A stretch of DNA of 7,894 bases. It comes from an uncultured Eubacteriales bacterium (lineage in GTDB: Bacteria > Bacillota > Clostridia > Oscillospirales > CAG-272). The translations under genes were made by a program, and so were the position numbers. Position 1 is the stretch's first letter. Every line of letters begins with the position of its first letter. The notes beneath the pieces were generated by a model that made no database searches, had not been told where the DNA came from, and saw only the letters and a program-made list of their open reading frames with translations. This document shows positions 1 through 5,582 of this stretch, piece by piece. The DNA lies in assembly GCA_934481325.1 (NCBI GenBank), contig CAKSPL010000049.1:1-7894 (forward strand). Direction: 5' to 3'.

Positions 1-887
1 CTGATGTACTCCTCGCTTTTCGGCAGGCGCATAATAATGTAGTACCCCGCCGCGGTTTCCACCACCTCGCTGACCTCATATTCGGCAAGGGCAAACGCCG
101 CCGCCTCATATGCCTCGTCCATTTCACCGCGTAAGAAGTAATAGCCGCTCCCCGTATCGGCAAAATCGTTGTTATACGCGCTCTTGATGGCACGGTGCAT
201 CTCGTCAAAACGCGCGTCCGCGCTCTCCCCCGCGGCAATCTGTGCGCGGATGCGCTCTGCCAGCTCCCGCGTGTTGGAGGCATCCGATTTATCGAGAAAC
301 ACCTGCACGGTGCGAATCATTTCCTCCCCGTGAATCACACGGTTTGCAGTTTCCTCACTGCTGTCCAACTCGCCGTTTTTCAGCATTGCGAGAATAATCT
401 CCGTGGCAAGATAATGCTCGGTTCCGATATACTGCCGCACGTAGCGGTCGGTCAGATAATCCTTATTCAGGCTGGCGATATACGCCTTGCGATCCCCCCC
501 GAAGGTGTCCTCCAAAATGCCGTCCATTTCGGACTGCACCTCCTCGGCAATGTCCCCCTTGGTAACGTCAATGCCGTAATCAAGCCCCAGTGAGATCAGC
601 GCGTGCGTTTCGCTCAGCAGGTTTTTCCGCACAAAAGCGGCAAGTGCCTCCCGCTCGCCGGCGTCGTCCAGCACGGTTTCCCCCGCCTCCGCCTTTCGCT
701 CGCGGATGCGGTTCATCGCCAGATAATACAGCTCATCATAATATATTTCCACGTTGCCGGCGGTTGCCACGGTCTTTTCGGCAATGCGATCCGCCTTCAC
801 CTTTTTCGCCGCCGCGCCGCATCCGGCAAGTGGCAGGCAACAAAAAAGTGCCAGCAAAAAAGCCGCAAAACGGATTTTTCTTTTCAT
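1..887 (-). CDS. Parvulin-like (PrsA/SurA-type) lipoprotein, 3' part missing
   Basis: Seen: 295 codons are visible and the frame runs off the left edge. The protein starts MKRKIRFAAF, has a hydrophobic core and a lipobox LAGC (residues 20-23), so it should be a lipoprotein anchored at Cys23 on the outer face of the membrane. Residues ~35-180 are charged and helical, like the SurA_N/PrsA chaperone arm. Residues ~190-290 match the parvulin rotamase fold at its C-terminal half (GEMDEAYEAAAFAL, then EVSEVVETAAGYYII). Family role: folding of exported proteins. Odd: the two histidines usual in parvulin active sites (ASHILV and GYHII in PrsA) are Gln195 and Tyr283 here, so it may be a chaperone without isomerase activity. 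Start: AAGGAG (895-900) lies 7 bases before the ATG at 887 and 4 before an adjacent ATG at 890; I prefer 887. It is divergent from hprK. The parvulin assignment is fairly firm, the precise role is not. Confidence 0.8.
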   Translation of the reverse strand, partial: MKRKIRFAAFLLALFCCLPLAGCGAAAKKVKADRIAEKTVATAGNVEIYYDELYYLAMNRIRERKAEAGETVLDDAGEREALAAFVRKNLLSETHALISLGLDYGIDVTKGDIAEEVQSEMDGILEDTFGGDRKAYIASLNKDYLTDRYVRQYIGTEHYLATEIILAMLKNGELDSSEETANRVIHGEEMIRTVQVFLDKSDASNTRELAERIRAQIAAGESADARFDEMHRAIKSAYNNDFADTGSGYYFLRGEMDEAYEAAAFALAEYEVSEVVETAAGYYIIMRLPKSEEYI

Positions 888-904
888 CATTCGGCTCCTT
901 TTCC

Positions 905-920
905 CCCGCCGGAGGGCGGG
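905..920. promoter_or_regulatory. GC hairpin just before the lipoprotein gene's ribosome binding site
   Basis: CCCGCC (905-910), loop GGAG, GGCGGG (915-920): a perfect 6-bp stem with a 4-base loop. In the minus-strand transcript it ends 4 bases before the AAGGAG ribosome binding site, so it could affect mRNA stability or translation. On the plus strand it is followed by ATCTCTTTTT and could resemble a terminator, but no plus-strand gene in view needs one. Confidence 0.45.
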
Positions 921-952
921 ATCTCTTTTTGCGGCATTTTTCCGCATTTTTT

Positions 953-981
953 ATTATAGCGGATAGTTATGAATATTCTAT
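953..981 (-). promoter_or_regulatory. Putative promoter of the lipoprotein gene
   Basis: On the minus strand a perfect TATAAT -10 box occupies 958-953. Seventeen bases upstream is ATAGAA (981-976), a poor -35 match, so the promoter may need an activator. A start near 945 would leave a ~55-base leader containing the GC hairpin at 905-920. The -10 is clear; the -35 is weak. Confidence 0.45.
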
Positions 982-982
982 G

Positions 983-994
983 AACGCGCGCGTT
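983..994. repeat. 12-bp perfect palindrome AACGCGCGCGTT
   Basis: A perfect palindrome with an alternating CG core, in the middle of the divergent intergenic region and next to another perfect palindrome, GAATATTC (971-978), which overlaps the minus-strand -35 area. Either could be a repressor or activator site. No known regulator is identified. Confidence 0.35.
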
Positions 995-1017
995 TATATT
1001 TGTAGGAATTGAAAGAA

Positions 1018-1058
1018 ATATCACAAGCGGCTTTACAAACCGCACGCGGTTGTGATAT
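1018..1058. promoter_or_regulatory. Inverted repeat (operator-like) around the hprK promoter
   Basis: ATATCACAA (1018-1026) and TTGTGATAT (1050-1058) are perfect 9-bp inverted repeats whose centres are 32 bases apart, about three helical turns. The right arm runs into the -10 box and the left arm lies just upstream of the -35. Between them is a smaller inverted pair, GCGG (1027-1030) and CCGC (1040-1043). The position suits a dimeric regulator bound across the promoter; which regulator is unknown. Confidence 0.45.
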
Positions 1059-1061
1059 AAT
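1032..1061 (+). promoter_or_regulatory. Promoter of hprK (SigA type, extended -10)
   Basis: TTTACA (1032-1037, one mismatch to TTGACA), an 18-base spacer, then TATAAT (1056-1061, perfect) preceded by TGA, which gives an extended -10. Transcription would start near 1068, leaving a ~40-base leader before the hprK start at 1109. This is the only strong plus-strand promoter recognised and probably serves hprK-galK and perhaps the genes beyond. Confidence 0.7.
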
Positions 1062-1108
1062 AAGTTGAATTGTTGCCGATGCCTACCGGCACCGGGAAAG
1101 GAGAACCT

Positions 1109-2044
1109 ATGCAGGAAACCTATACCATCCCCCTGTCCCAGCTGATTGCGGAATTTTCGCTGACCCCGATTTATCTGCCGGATGAGGCGGAAAAGGTGAT
1201 GATCTGCAACGCGGAGGTGGATCGCCCGGGGCTTGCGCTTGCCGGGTTTTTCGAGATTTTCGAGCATACCCGCATCCAGGTGGTCGGCAAAGCCGAATAT
1301 GTCTATCTGGGCGAGCGGGAGGAAGCGCGCCGCAACCAGAAAATCGACCGTTTTTTCCGGGAAAAGCCCGCGGCGGTGATTATGTCCACCGCGCGTGACC
1401 CGTATCCGAAAATGGTGGAGGCGGCAAAGGAATACGGCGTGCCGCTGCTCATCGCCAAGGAAAAAACCAGCCCGTTTATGGCGGCACTGATTGCCTATCT
1501 CAACGTTCAGCTTGCCCCCCGCATCACGCGGCACGGCGTACTGGTGGAGGTTTACGGCGAAGGACTGCTACTGCTCGGTGACTCGGGCGTGGGCAAAAGC
1601 GAAACCGCAATTGAGTTGGTCAAGCGCGGGCACCGTCTGATCGCCGATGACGCGGTGGAAATCAAGCGTGTCTCGGCAAAAACCCTGGTCGGCGAGGCAC
1701 CCGCACTTATCCGCCACTACGTGGAATTGCGCGGCATCGGCATTGTGGATGTGCGCCGCATTTTCGGGATGGGGGCGGTCAAAAATTCGCAGGGCATTGA
1801 CCTGGTCATCAACCTGGAGCCGTGGATTCAGGGCAAAATGTACGATCGGCTGGGGCTGGACAACGAAACGATGGATATCCTCGGCATCCGTATCCCCAGT
1901 ATCACCATCCCGGTCAAGCCCGGGCGCAACTTAGCCATTATCCTGGAAATTGCGGCAATGAACAACCGTCAGAAAAAAATGGGCTACAATACCGCGGAGG
2001 AATTCAACCGCAAGCTGATGCGGCAAATGGGACTGGACTCCTGA
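1109..2044 (+). CDS. hprK: HPr kinase/phosphorylase
   Basis: Bifunctional cytoplasmic enzyme that phosphorylates HPr of the sugar phosphotransferase system on Ser46 and removes that phosphate, so setting carbon catabolite repression. The 311-residue product has the family's usual length (about 310). Seen: N-terminal domain ~1-130; HGVLVEVYG with His142; Walker A loop GDSGVGKSE (157-165, Lys163); acidic LIADDAVEI (Asp180-181); and the family signature ILGIRIPSITIPVKPGRN (257-274) that ends the kinase core. Start: AAAGGAG (1097-1103) lies 5 bases before the ATG at 1109; the frame is open back to a TTG at 1070, but that falls at the predicted transcription start and has no ribosome binding site. 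The next gene is galK, 24 bases on, instead of lgt as in Bacillus. Identification is certain. Confidence 0.97.
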   Translation: MQETYTIPLSQLIAEFSLTPIYLPDEAEKVMICNAEVDRPGLALAGFFEIFEHTRIQVVGKAEYVYLGEREEARRNQKIDRFFREKPAAVIMSTARDPYPKMVEAAKEYGVPLLIAKEKTSPFMAALIAYLNVQLAPRITRHGVLVEVYGEGLLLLGDSGVGKSETAIELVKRGHRLIADDAVEIKRVSAKTLVGEAPALIRHYVELRGIGIVDVRRIFGMGAVKNSQGIDLVINLEPWIQGKMYDRLGLDNETMDILGIRIPSITIPVKPGRNLAIILEIAAMNNRQKKMGYNTAEEFNRKLMRQMGLDS

Positions 2045-2068
2045 TTTTTACAGAAAGAAAGGCTGAAT

Positions 2069-3352
2069 ATGAACACTACCGAACTGAAAAACAAGCTGAA
2101 AACCGGCGGACTGAACGCGCGCCTGACCGCCCTTTACGGAGAAGAGGCACTGCCCTTGCAAACGGCACGCTACGAAAAGGCTTTGGAGGAATTTGAAGCG
2201 ATTTACGGAGCGGGGCGCGAGGCGCACCTGTTTTCGGTTGCCGGGCGCAGTGAGCTTTCCGGCAATCATACCGACCACAACCACGGCTGTGTGGTGGCGG
2301 CGTCCATCGATCTTGACATCATTGCCGTGGCTTCCCCCTCGGGCTCGGACACCGTGCGGGTCAAATCCGAGGGCTTTCCGGAGGACGTGGTGAATCTGAA
2401 CGATTACACCGCCCCCTGTGCCGACCGTTTTTCCCACTCCGACTCCATCATTGCCGGGATGTGTGCGGGATTTCGCCGGGAGGGCTACACCGTCGGCGGG
2501 TTTGACGCATACACCACCTCCAGCGTGCTGAAGGGCTCCGGGCTTTCCTCGTCTGCGGCATTTGAGGATATGATCGGCAATATCGAAAATCACCTGTTCA
2601 ACGGCGGCAGGGTCTCCAATGTGGAAATCGCCAAGCTGGCACAGTATGCGGAAAACGAATTTTTCGGCAAGCCCTGCGGGCTGATGGATCAGATGGCGTG
2701 CGCCGTGGGCGGCATCATCGCCATCGACTTTGCCGACCCCAAAGCCCCCGTTACCGAAAAGCTGAATTTTGACATCACCGCCGCGGGCTATAACCTCTGC
2801 ATCGTCAACACCGGCGGAAACCACGCAGACCTCACCCCGGATTACGCCGCCGTTCCCGCCGAGATGAAGGCGGTGGCAAAGGCATTGGGTAAGGAGGTTC
2901 TTCGGGATACCGACGAGCAGGCGGTGATTGCCGCAATCCCCGCATTGCGGGAGAGCGTAGGCGATCGCGCGATTCTGCGCGCCCTGCATTTCTTTGCCGA
3001 AAACCGCCGGGTGGCGGCACAGAAAGCGGCACTGATGGCGGGAGACATTGAGGGCTTTTTCGACGGCGTGCTTGCCTCCGGACGTTCCTCCTTCTGCTAT
3101 CTGCAAAATGTGTATACCACCAAAAACGTGCGGGAGCAGGGGCTTTCCCTCGCGCTCTGCCTTGCCGAGCGTTACCTCTCGGGCAAGAGTGCCGCGTGGC
3201 GTGTACACGGCGGCGGATTTGCCGGCACCGTGCAGGCATTTATGAAAACCGAGGAGGTTGCCGGCTTCCGCGCGCTGATGGACGGCGTGTTCGGAGAGGG
3301 AGCCTGCATCGTGCTTCGCATCCGCCCCGAGGGCGCGTGCCTCGTGGACTGA
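2069..3352 (+). CDS. galK: Galactokinase (GHMP kinase family)
   Basis: Phosphorylates D-galactose to galactose-1-phosphate with ATP, the first committed step of the Leloir pathway, in the cytoplasm. Seen: galactokinase signature GRSELSGNHTDHNHG (59-73, catalytic Arg60), GHMP ATP loop KGSGLSSSAA (155-164), presumed catalytic Asp207 in GLMDQ, and the C-terminal GHMP motif VHGGGFAGTVQAF (379-391). At 427 residues it is longer than the E. coli enzyme (382), mostly through a ~50-residue N-terminal stretch (LYGEEALPLQTARY at 22-35) that I associate with clostridial galactokinases. Start: GAAAGG (2057-2062) lies 6 bases before the ATG. It follows hprK closely and is probably on the same transcript. 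galE and galT are not in view. A related GHMP sugar kinase with another substrate is possible but less likely given the signature. Confidence 0.93.
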   Translation: MNTTELKNKLKTGGLNARLTALYGEEALPLQTARYEKALEEFEAIYGAGREAHLFSVAGRSELSGNHTDHNHGCVVAASIDLDIIAVASPSGSDTVRVKSEGFPEDVVNLNDYTAPCADRFSHSDSIIAGMCAGFRREGYTVGGFDAYTTSSVLKGSGLSSSAAFEDMIGNIENHLFNGGRVSNVEIAKLAQYAENEFFGKPCGLMDQMACAVGGIIAIDFADPKAPVTEKLNFDITAAGYNLCIVNTGGNHADLTPDYAAVPAEMKAVAKALGKEVLRDTDEQAVIAAIPALRESVGDRAILRALHFFAENRRVAAQKAALMAGDIEGFFDGVLASGRSSFCYLQNVYTTKNVREQGLSLALCLAERYLSGKSAAWRVHGGGFAGTVQAFMKTEEVAGFRALMDGVFGEGACIVLRIRPEGACLVD

Positions 3353-3373
3353 ACCCCCAATAAAAAATCATCG

Positions 3374-3403
3374 TGGGCTGACGGATTCCGATCTGTCAGC
3401 CCA
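3374..3403 (+). promoter_or_regulatory. Long hairpin after galK, without a T-tract
   Basis: TGGGCTGACGGAT (3374-3386), loop TCCG, ATCTGTCAGCCCA (3391-3403): a 13-bp stem with one G-U pair. Downstream comes TCTC and a run of A, then the AGGAG of the next gene, so it is not a standard intrinsic terminator in the plus direction. It may protect or process the mRNA between galK and the downstream genes, or reduce read-through. On the minus strand a T-run lies 7 bases beyond the stem, but no minus gene ends here. Confidence 0.55.
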
Positions 3404-3426
3404 TCTCAAAAAAAGGAGCCAAAAAG

Positions 3427-3852
3427 ATGTCTTTTTTCAAAAAGCCCGGTAACGGTACGAAAAAAACCGTTTCCACACAGGCAAAACTGCACCTTGTGAT
3501 GCTGATTGTCAACACCATTCTTTTCTTTGTGTTTTACCGCGTTCTGTTGAATCTGTCAACCACCCCGGATACCGCATATATTTCCTATCTTGTGATGATC
3601 GGTTACGCCGTGCTTCTGGTGGGCTTTACGCTGGGATACCTCATTTATAACCGTTTTCTGTACCGCAAGGGACTGACCAAGGAGGATCTCAACCCCGAGT
3701 GGACGGAGGAGCAAAAGGAGGCGTTTCTTGCCGACGGCGCGACGCGGCTGGAAAAATCCAAATGGATGATGGTGATTATCCTGCCGCTGGTACTGACCTT
3801 CCTGTTTGATGCAATCGACCTGTTTATCGTGGAAGGAATCCTGAAAAAATGA
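3427..3852 (+). CDS. Three-helix membrane protein of unknown function
   Basis: I do not recognise this family. The 141-residue product has a basic N-terminus (MSFFKKPGNGTKK), hydrophobic segments at ~22-43, ~52-74 and ~113-135, and a charged loop (~80-110, with KEDLNPEWTEEQKEAF) between the second and third. No signal-peptide cleavage site is evident. By the positive-inside rule the lysine-rich N-terminus is cytoplasmic and the loop after helix 2 (NRFLYRKGLTKE) also cytoplasmic. AGGAG (3414-3418) lies 8 bases before the ATG. Its stop overlaps the start of the metallohydrolase gene by four bases (ATGA, 3849-3852), so the two are likely translated together; a link to envelope or cell-wall control is only a guess from that neighbour. 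Confidence 0.8.
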   Translation: MSFFKKPGNGTKKTVSTQAKLHLVMLIVNTILFFVFYRVLLNLSTTPDTAYISYLVMIGYAVLLVGFTLGYLIYNRFLYRKGLTKEDLNPEWTEEQKEAFLADGATRLEKSKWMMVIILPLVLTFLFDAIDLFIVEGILKK

Positions 3853-4844
3853 GCGTCTCCCTGACCGAACTTCCGTGTGACACCGCCAATTCCGCCAAAA
3901 AAACTGCCGGCAACGCCGGGAGCAGTGTTGCAGAAGATAATGCCGAGAGAGGCATTGCAAAAGATAACGCCGTAAACAGCGTTGTAAAAAATAACGCCGA
4001 AAGCGGCATTGCAAAAGAAACCGCCGCCCGCGCGGGCAGTAACCCGCAAAAGCACGCTTCCGCCGGGTTGACCGTGCTGTACTCCGGCTCCAAGGGCAAT
4101 GCCGCCGTGGTGTGCGACGGGGAAAATGCCATTCTGATTGACGCGGGGCGCACCGAGCGCGCACTCTGCCGTGCGCTGAATGCGGCGGGTGTGGCACCGG
4201 AACGCCTGCTTGCGGTTTTTCTCACGCACGAACATACTGACCACACCGCCGCGCTGAACCTCCTGCTTTCCCATTACGCGCTCCCGGTGTACGCGCCTGC
4301 GGCATCTGCCGAGGTATTGCTCCGCACCGCACAGCCGCCGCTGGCGGCGGCAATCCATCCTATCCCCCCGTTTTTCTCATACCATGTGGGGGGATTTTCG
4401 ATTTCCTCCTTCCCCACGCTTCACGATAGCCGGGGGAGCGTGGGCTACCGCATTTCCTTCGGTTCGGAGGAAAGCACCCACACCTTGGGGTACGCCACCG
4501 ACCTTGGAACCGTAACTGCGGATGTGGAAAAAGGTCTGCTCGGTTGCGAATGTGTGGTGCTGGAAAGCAATTATGACGAGGAAATGCTGACCACAGGTCC
4601 CTACCCGCCCGATCTCAAGCGGCGGATTGCGTCACGGCACGGGCATCTTTCCAACACCGACTGTGCCGCGTTTGCCGCGCGACTTGCCGAGGGTGGCACC
4701 AAGCGGTTTTTGCTGGCACACCTGTCGGAAAACAACAATCTGCCCGAGCTGGCTTTGGGCGAGGTGGGAGCCGCACTGGCGGGATTTCCCGCCGAGGTGC
4801 TTGCCGCCGACCCGGTTTTCCCCGTGGAAATTCCCTTTTTGTGA
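3849..4844 (+). CDS. walJ: WalJ/YycJ-family metallo-beta-lactamase-fold hydrolase with repeat-bearing N-terminal extension
   Basis: Family members are metal-dependent hydrolases of the beta-lactamase fold, thought to act as nucleases; in Bacillus the gene sits with walRK. Seen: GSKGNA (80-85), DAG (98-100), metal site THEHTDH (126-132), His192-Asp193, ATDLG with Asp218, the family run LESNYDEEM then YPPDLKRRI (252-260), GHLSN (265-269) and AHLSENNN (290-297). The core from ~73 on is ~258 residues, the normal length. Odd: residues 1-72 are an Ala/Asn/Lys-rich extension containing a 9-residue tandem repeat, probably disordered. The ATGA overlap with the preceding gene supports this start; no ribosome binding site favours an internal start near residue 73. 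The family call is firm; no walRK genes are in view, so the symbol rests on sequence alone. Confidence 0.88.
   Translation: MSVSLTELPCDTANSAKKTAGNAGSSVAEDNAERGIAKDNAVNSVVKNNAESGIAKETAARAGSNPQKHASAGLTVLYSGSKGNAAVVCDGENAILIDAGRTERALCRALNAAGVAPERLLAVFLTHEHTDHTAALNLLLSHYALPVYAPAASAEVLLRTAQPPLAAAIHPIPPFFSYHVGGFSISSFPTLHDSRGSVGYRISFGSEESTHTLGYATDLGTVTADVEKGLLGCECVVLESNYDEEMLTTGPYPPDLKRRIASRHGHLSNTDCAAFAARLAEGGTKRFLLAHLSENNNLPELALGEVGAALAGFPAEVLAADPVFPVEIPFL
3903..4028 (+). repeat. 27-bp in-frame tandem repeat, about 4.7 copies
   Basis: Inside the metallohydrolase gene, codons 19-60. Units start at 3903, 3930, 3957, 3984 and 4011 (the last partial). They encode TAGNAGSSV, AEDNAERGI, AKDNAVNSV, VKNNAESGI and AKETAA, so Asn-Ala at positions 4-5, Gly/Ser at 8 and Ile/Val at 9 are kept in the four complete copies. 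DNA is also similar (AAAGATAACGCCG-like core), which points to copy-number expansion within the gene. Confidence 0.8.
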
Positions 4845-4850
4845 GGTTTT

Positions 4851-5330
4851 ATGCTACATCTGAAACTGATTGTTCTCGGCACCCTGAAGGAATCCTATTG
4901 GCGGGAGGCGGTTGCCGAATATCAAAAACGCCTTGGCGCATACGCCGCCGTAGAGCTGACGGAACTGAAAGAATGCCGCCTGCCGGACACCCCCTCCCCT
5001 GCCGAAATCGCCGCCGCACTGGAAAAGGAAGCGGATGCGATTCTCGCGGCGGTGCCGCCGCGTGCCACGCTGGCGGCACTTTGCGTGGAGGGAAAACAGC
5101 TTTCCTCCGAGGAGTTGGCGGAAAAGCTAAATCGCGTAGCGGCAGACACGGGCAGCCTTTGCCTGGTAATCGGTAGCTCCCACGGGCTTTCCCCGCGCGT
5201 GAAAAACGCGGCGGCGTGGCGGCTTTCTGTCTCACGCCTGACCTTTCCGCATCAGATGATGCGGGTCATTCTCCTGGAAACCCTCTACCGCAGTCTTTCC
5301 ATCCTCGCGGGTTCCAAATATCACAAATAA
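4851..5330 (+). CDS. rlmH: 23S rRNA (pseudouridine-1915-N3)-methyltransferase RlmH
   Basis: SPOUT-family methyltransferase that uses S-adenosylmethionine to methylate pseudouridine 1915 (E. coli numbering) in helix 69 of 23S rRNA on assembled ribosomes. The 159-residue product is full length. Seen: N-terminal LIVLGTLKESYWREAVAEY, the SAM-binding knot loop VIGSSHG (106-112), the signature SRLTFPHQMMR (128-138), and the conserved C-terminal YHK (157-159). The gene begins six bases after the metallohydrolase stop, with TGAGG (4842-4846) overlapping that stop as a weak, close ribosome binding site, so translational coupling is likely. It ends the plus-strand gene run. In staphylococci the 3' end of this gene is the insertion site of SCC elements. 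Confidence 0.97.
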   Translation: MLHLKLIVLGTLKESYWREAVAEYQKRLGAYAAVELTELKECRLPDTPSPAEIAAALEKEADAILAAVPPRATLAALCVEGKQLSSEELAEKLNRVAADTGSLCLVIGSSHGLSPRVKNAAAWRLSVSRLTFPHQMMRVILLETLYRSLSILAGSKYHK

Positions 5331-5349
5331 ACCGCAAAATTTACCTTCT

Positions 5350-5492
5350 CCTCGCGGGCTTTTTTGCAAAAGCCATCCGCGCGGGATTTTCGCAAAAAAC
5401 CACCGCCGCGCGGGATCTCGCAAAAACGCCCCGTCCTCGCAGAATTTGGCGCAAAACCGCCATCGCGCGGGATTCTTTGCAAAAAAGTCTCC
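5350..5492. repeat. Degenerate ~29-bp tandem repeat, five copies
   Basis: Units start near 5350, 5377, 5406, 5435 and 5464, giving steps of 27, 29, 29 and 29 bases. The core is CGCGGGATTTTCGCAAAAA followed by a C-rich spacer; copy 4 is the most diverged (CGCAGAATTTGGCGCAAAA). Steps are not multiples of three and the frames carry no recognisable protein, so I treat it as non-coding. Copy 1 can also fold as GGCTTTT TTGC AAAAGCC (5357-5374). It occupies most of the 252-base gap between rlmH and the TIR-TPR gene. Function unknown. Confidence 0.7.
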
Positions 5493-5501
5493 CCCCTTCA
5501 C

Positions 5502-5537
5502 AAAAAAGCGGAAATGCACAAGCATTTCCGATTTTTT
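5502..5537. terminator. Bidirectional intrinsic terminator between rlmH and the TIR-TPR gene
   Basis: CGGAAATGC (5509-5517), loop ACAA, GCATTTCCG (5522-5530): a perfect 9-bp stem. Six A precede it (5502-5507) and six T follow (5532-5537), so it reads as stem plus T-tract on both strands. It suits the convergent genes on either side: the plus-strand transcript ending after rlmH and the minus-strand transcript ending after 5583. Confidence 0.85.
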
Positions 5538-5582
5538 GTAAACAGCGAAGCACCGGGAGCGGCAAAAGGGCGAAACGACAGT

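Noticed and set aside
1016..1026. AAATATCACAA shared between the hprK promoter arm and the end of rlmH (5316-5326) as a possible attachment-site pair
   Set aside because: Only 11 bases match; one copy is explained by the inverted repeat and the other by the conserved KYHK codons, and the DNA between is ordinary chromosomal genes.
1070..1108. Upstream TTG start for hprK at 1070
   Set aside because: It coincides with the predicted transcription start and has no ribosome binding site; the ATG at 1109 has AAAGGAG at 5 bases and gives the family's usual length.
887..1534. Minus-strand open frame opposite hprK
   Set aside because: It is antisense to the certain hprK gene and crosses the promoter region; its product has no recognisable domain.
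2048..3208. Long minus-strand open frame opposite galK
   Set aside because: galK is complete with all GHMP motifs; the antisense frame is a by-product of GC-rich codon use.
3556..4358. Minus-strand open frames with repetitive products opposite the metallohydrolase N-terminus
   Set aside because: The repetition is the reverse reading of the 27-bp repeat; the plus-strand gene has clear catalytic motifs and a coupled start.
5350..5492. CRISPR-like array between rlmH and the TIR-TPR gene
   Set aside because: The ~29-bp periodicity is the repeat itself with no unique spacers of similar length, copies are imperfect, and no cas gene is in view.
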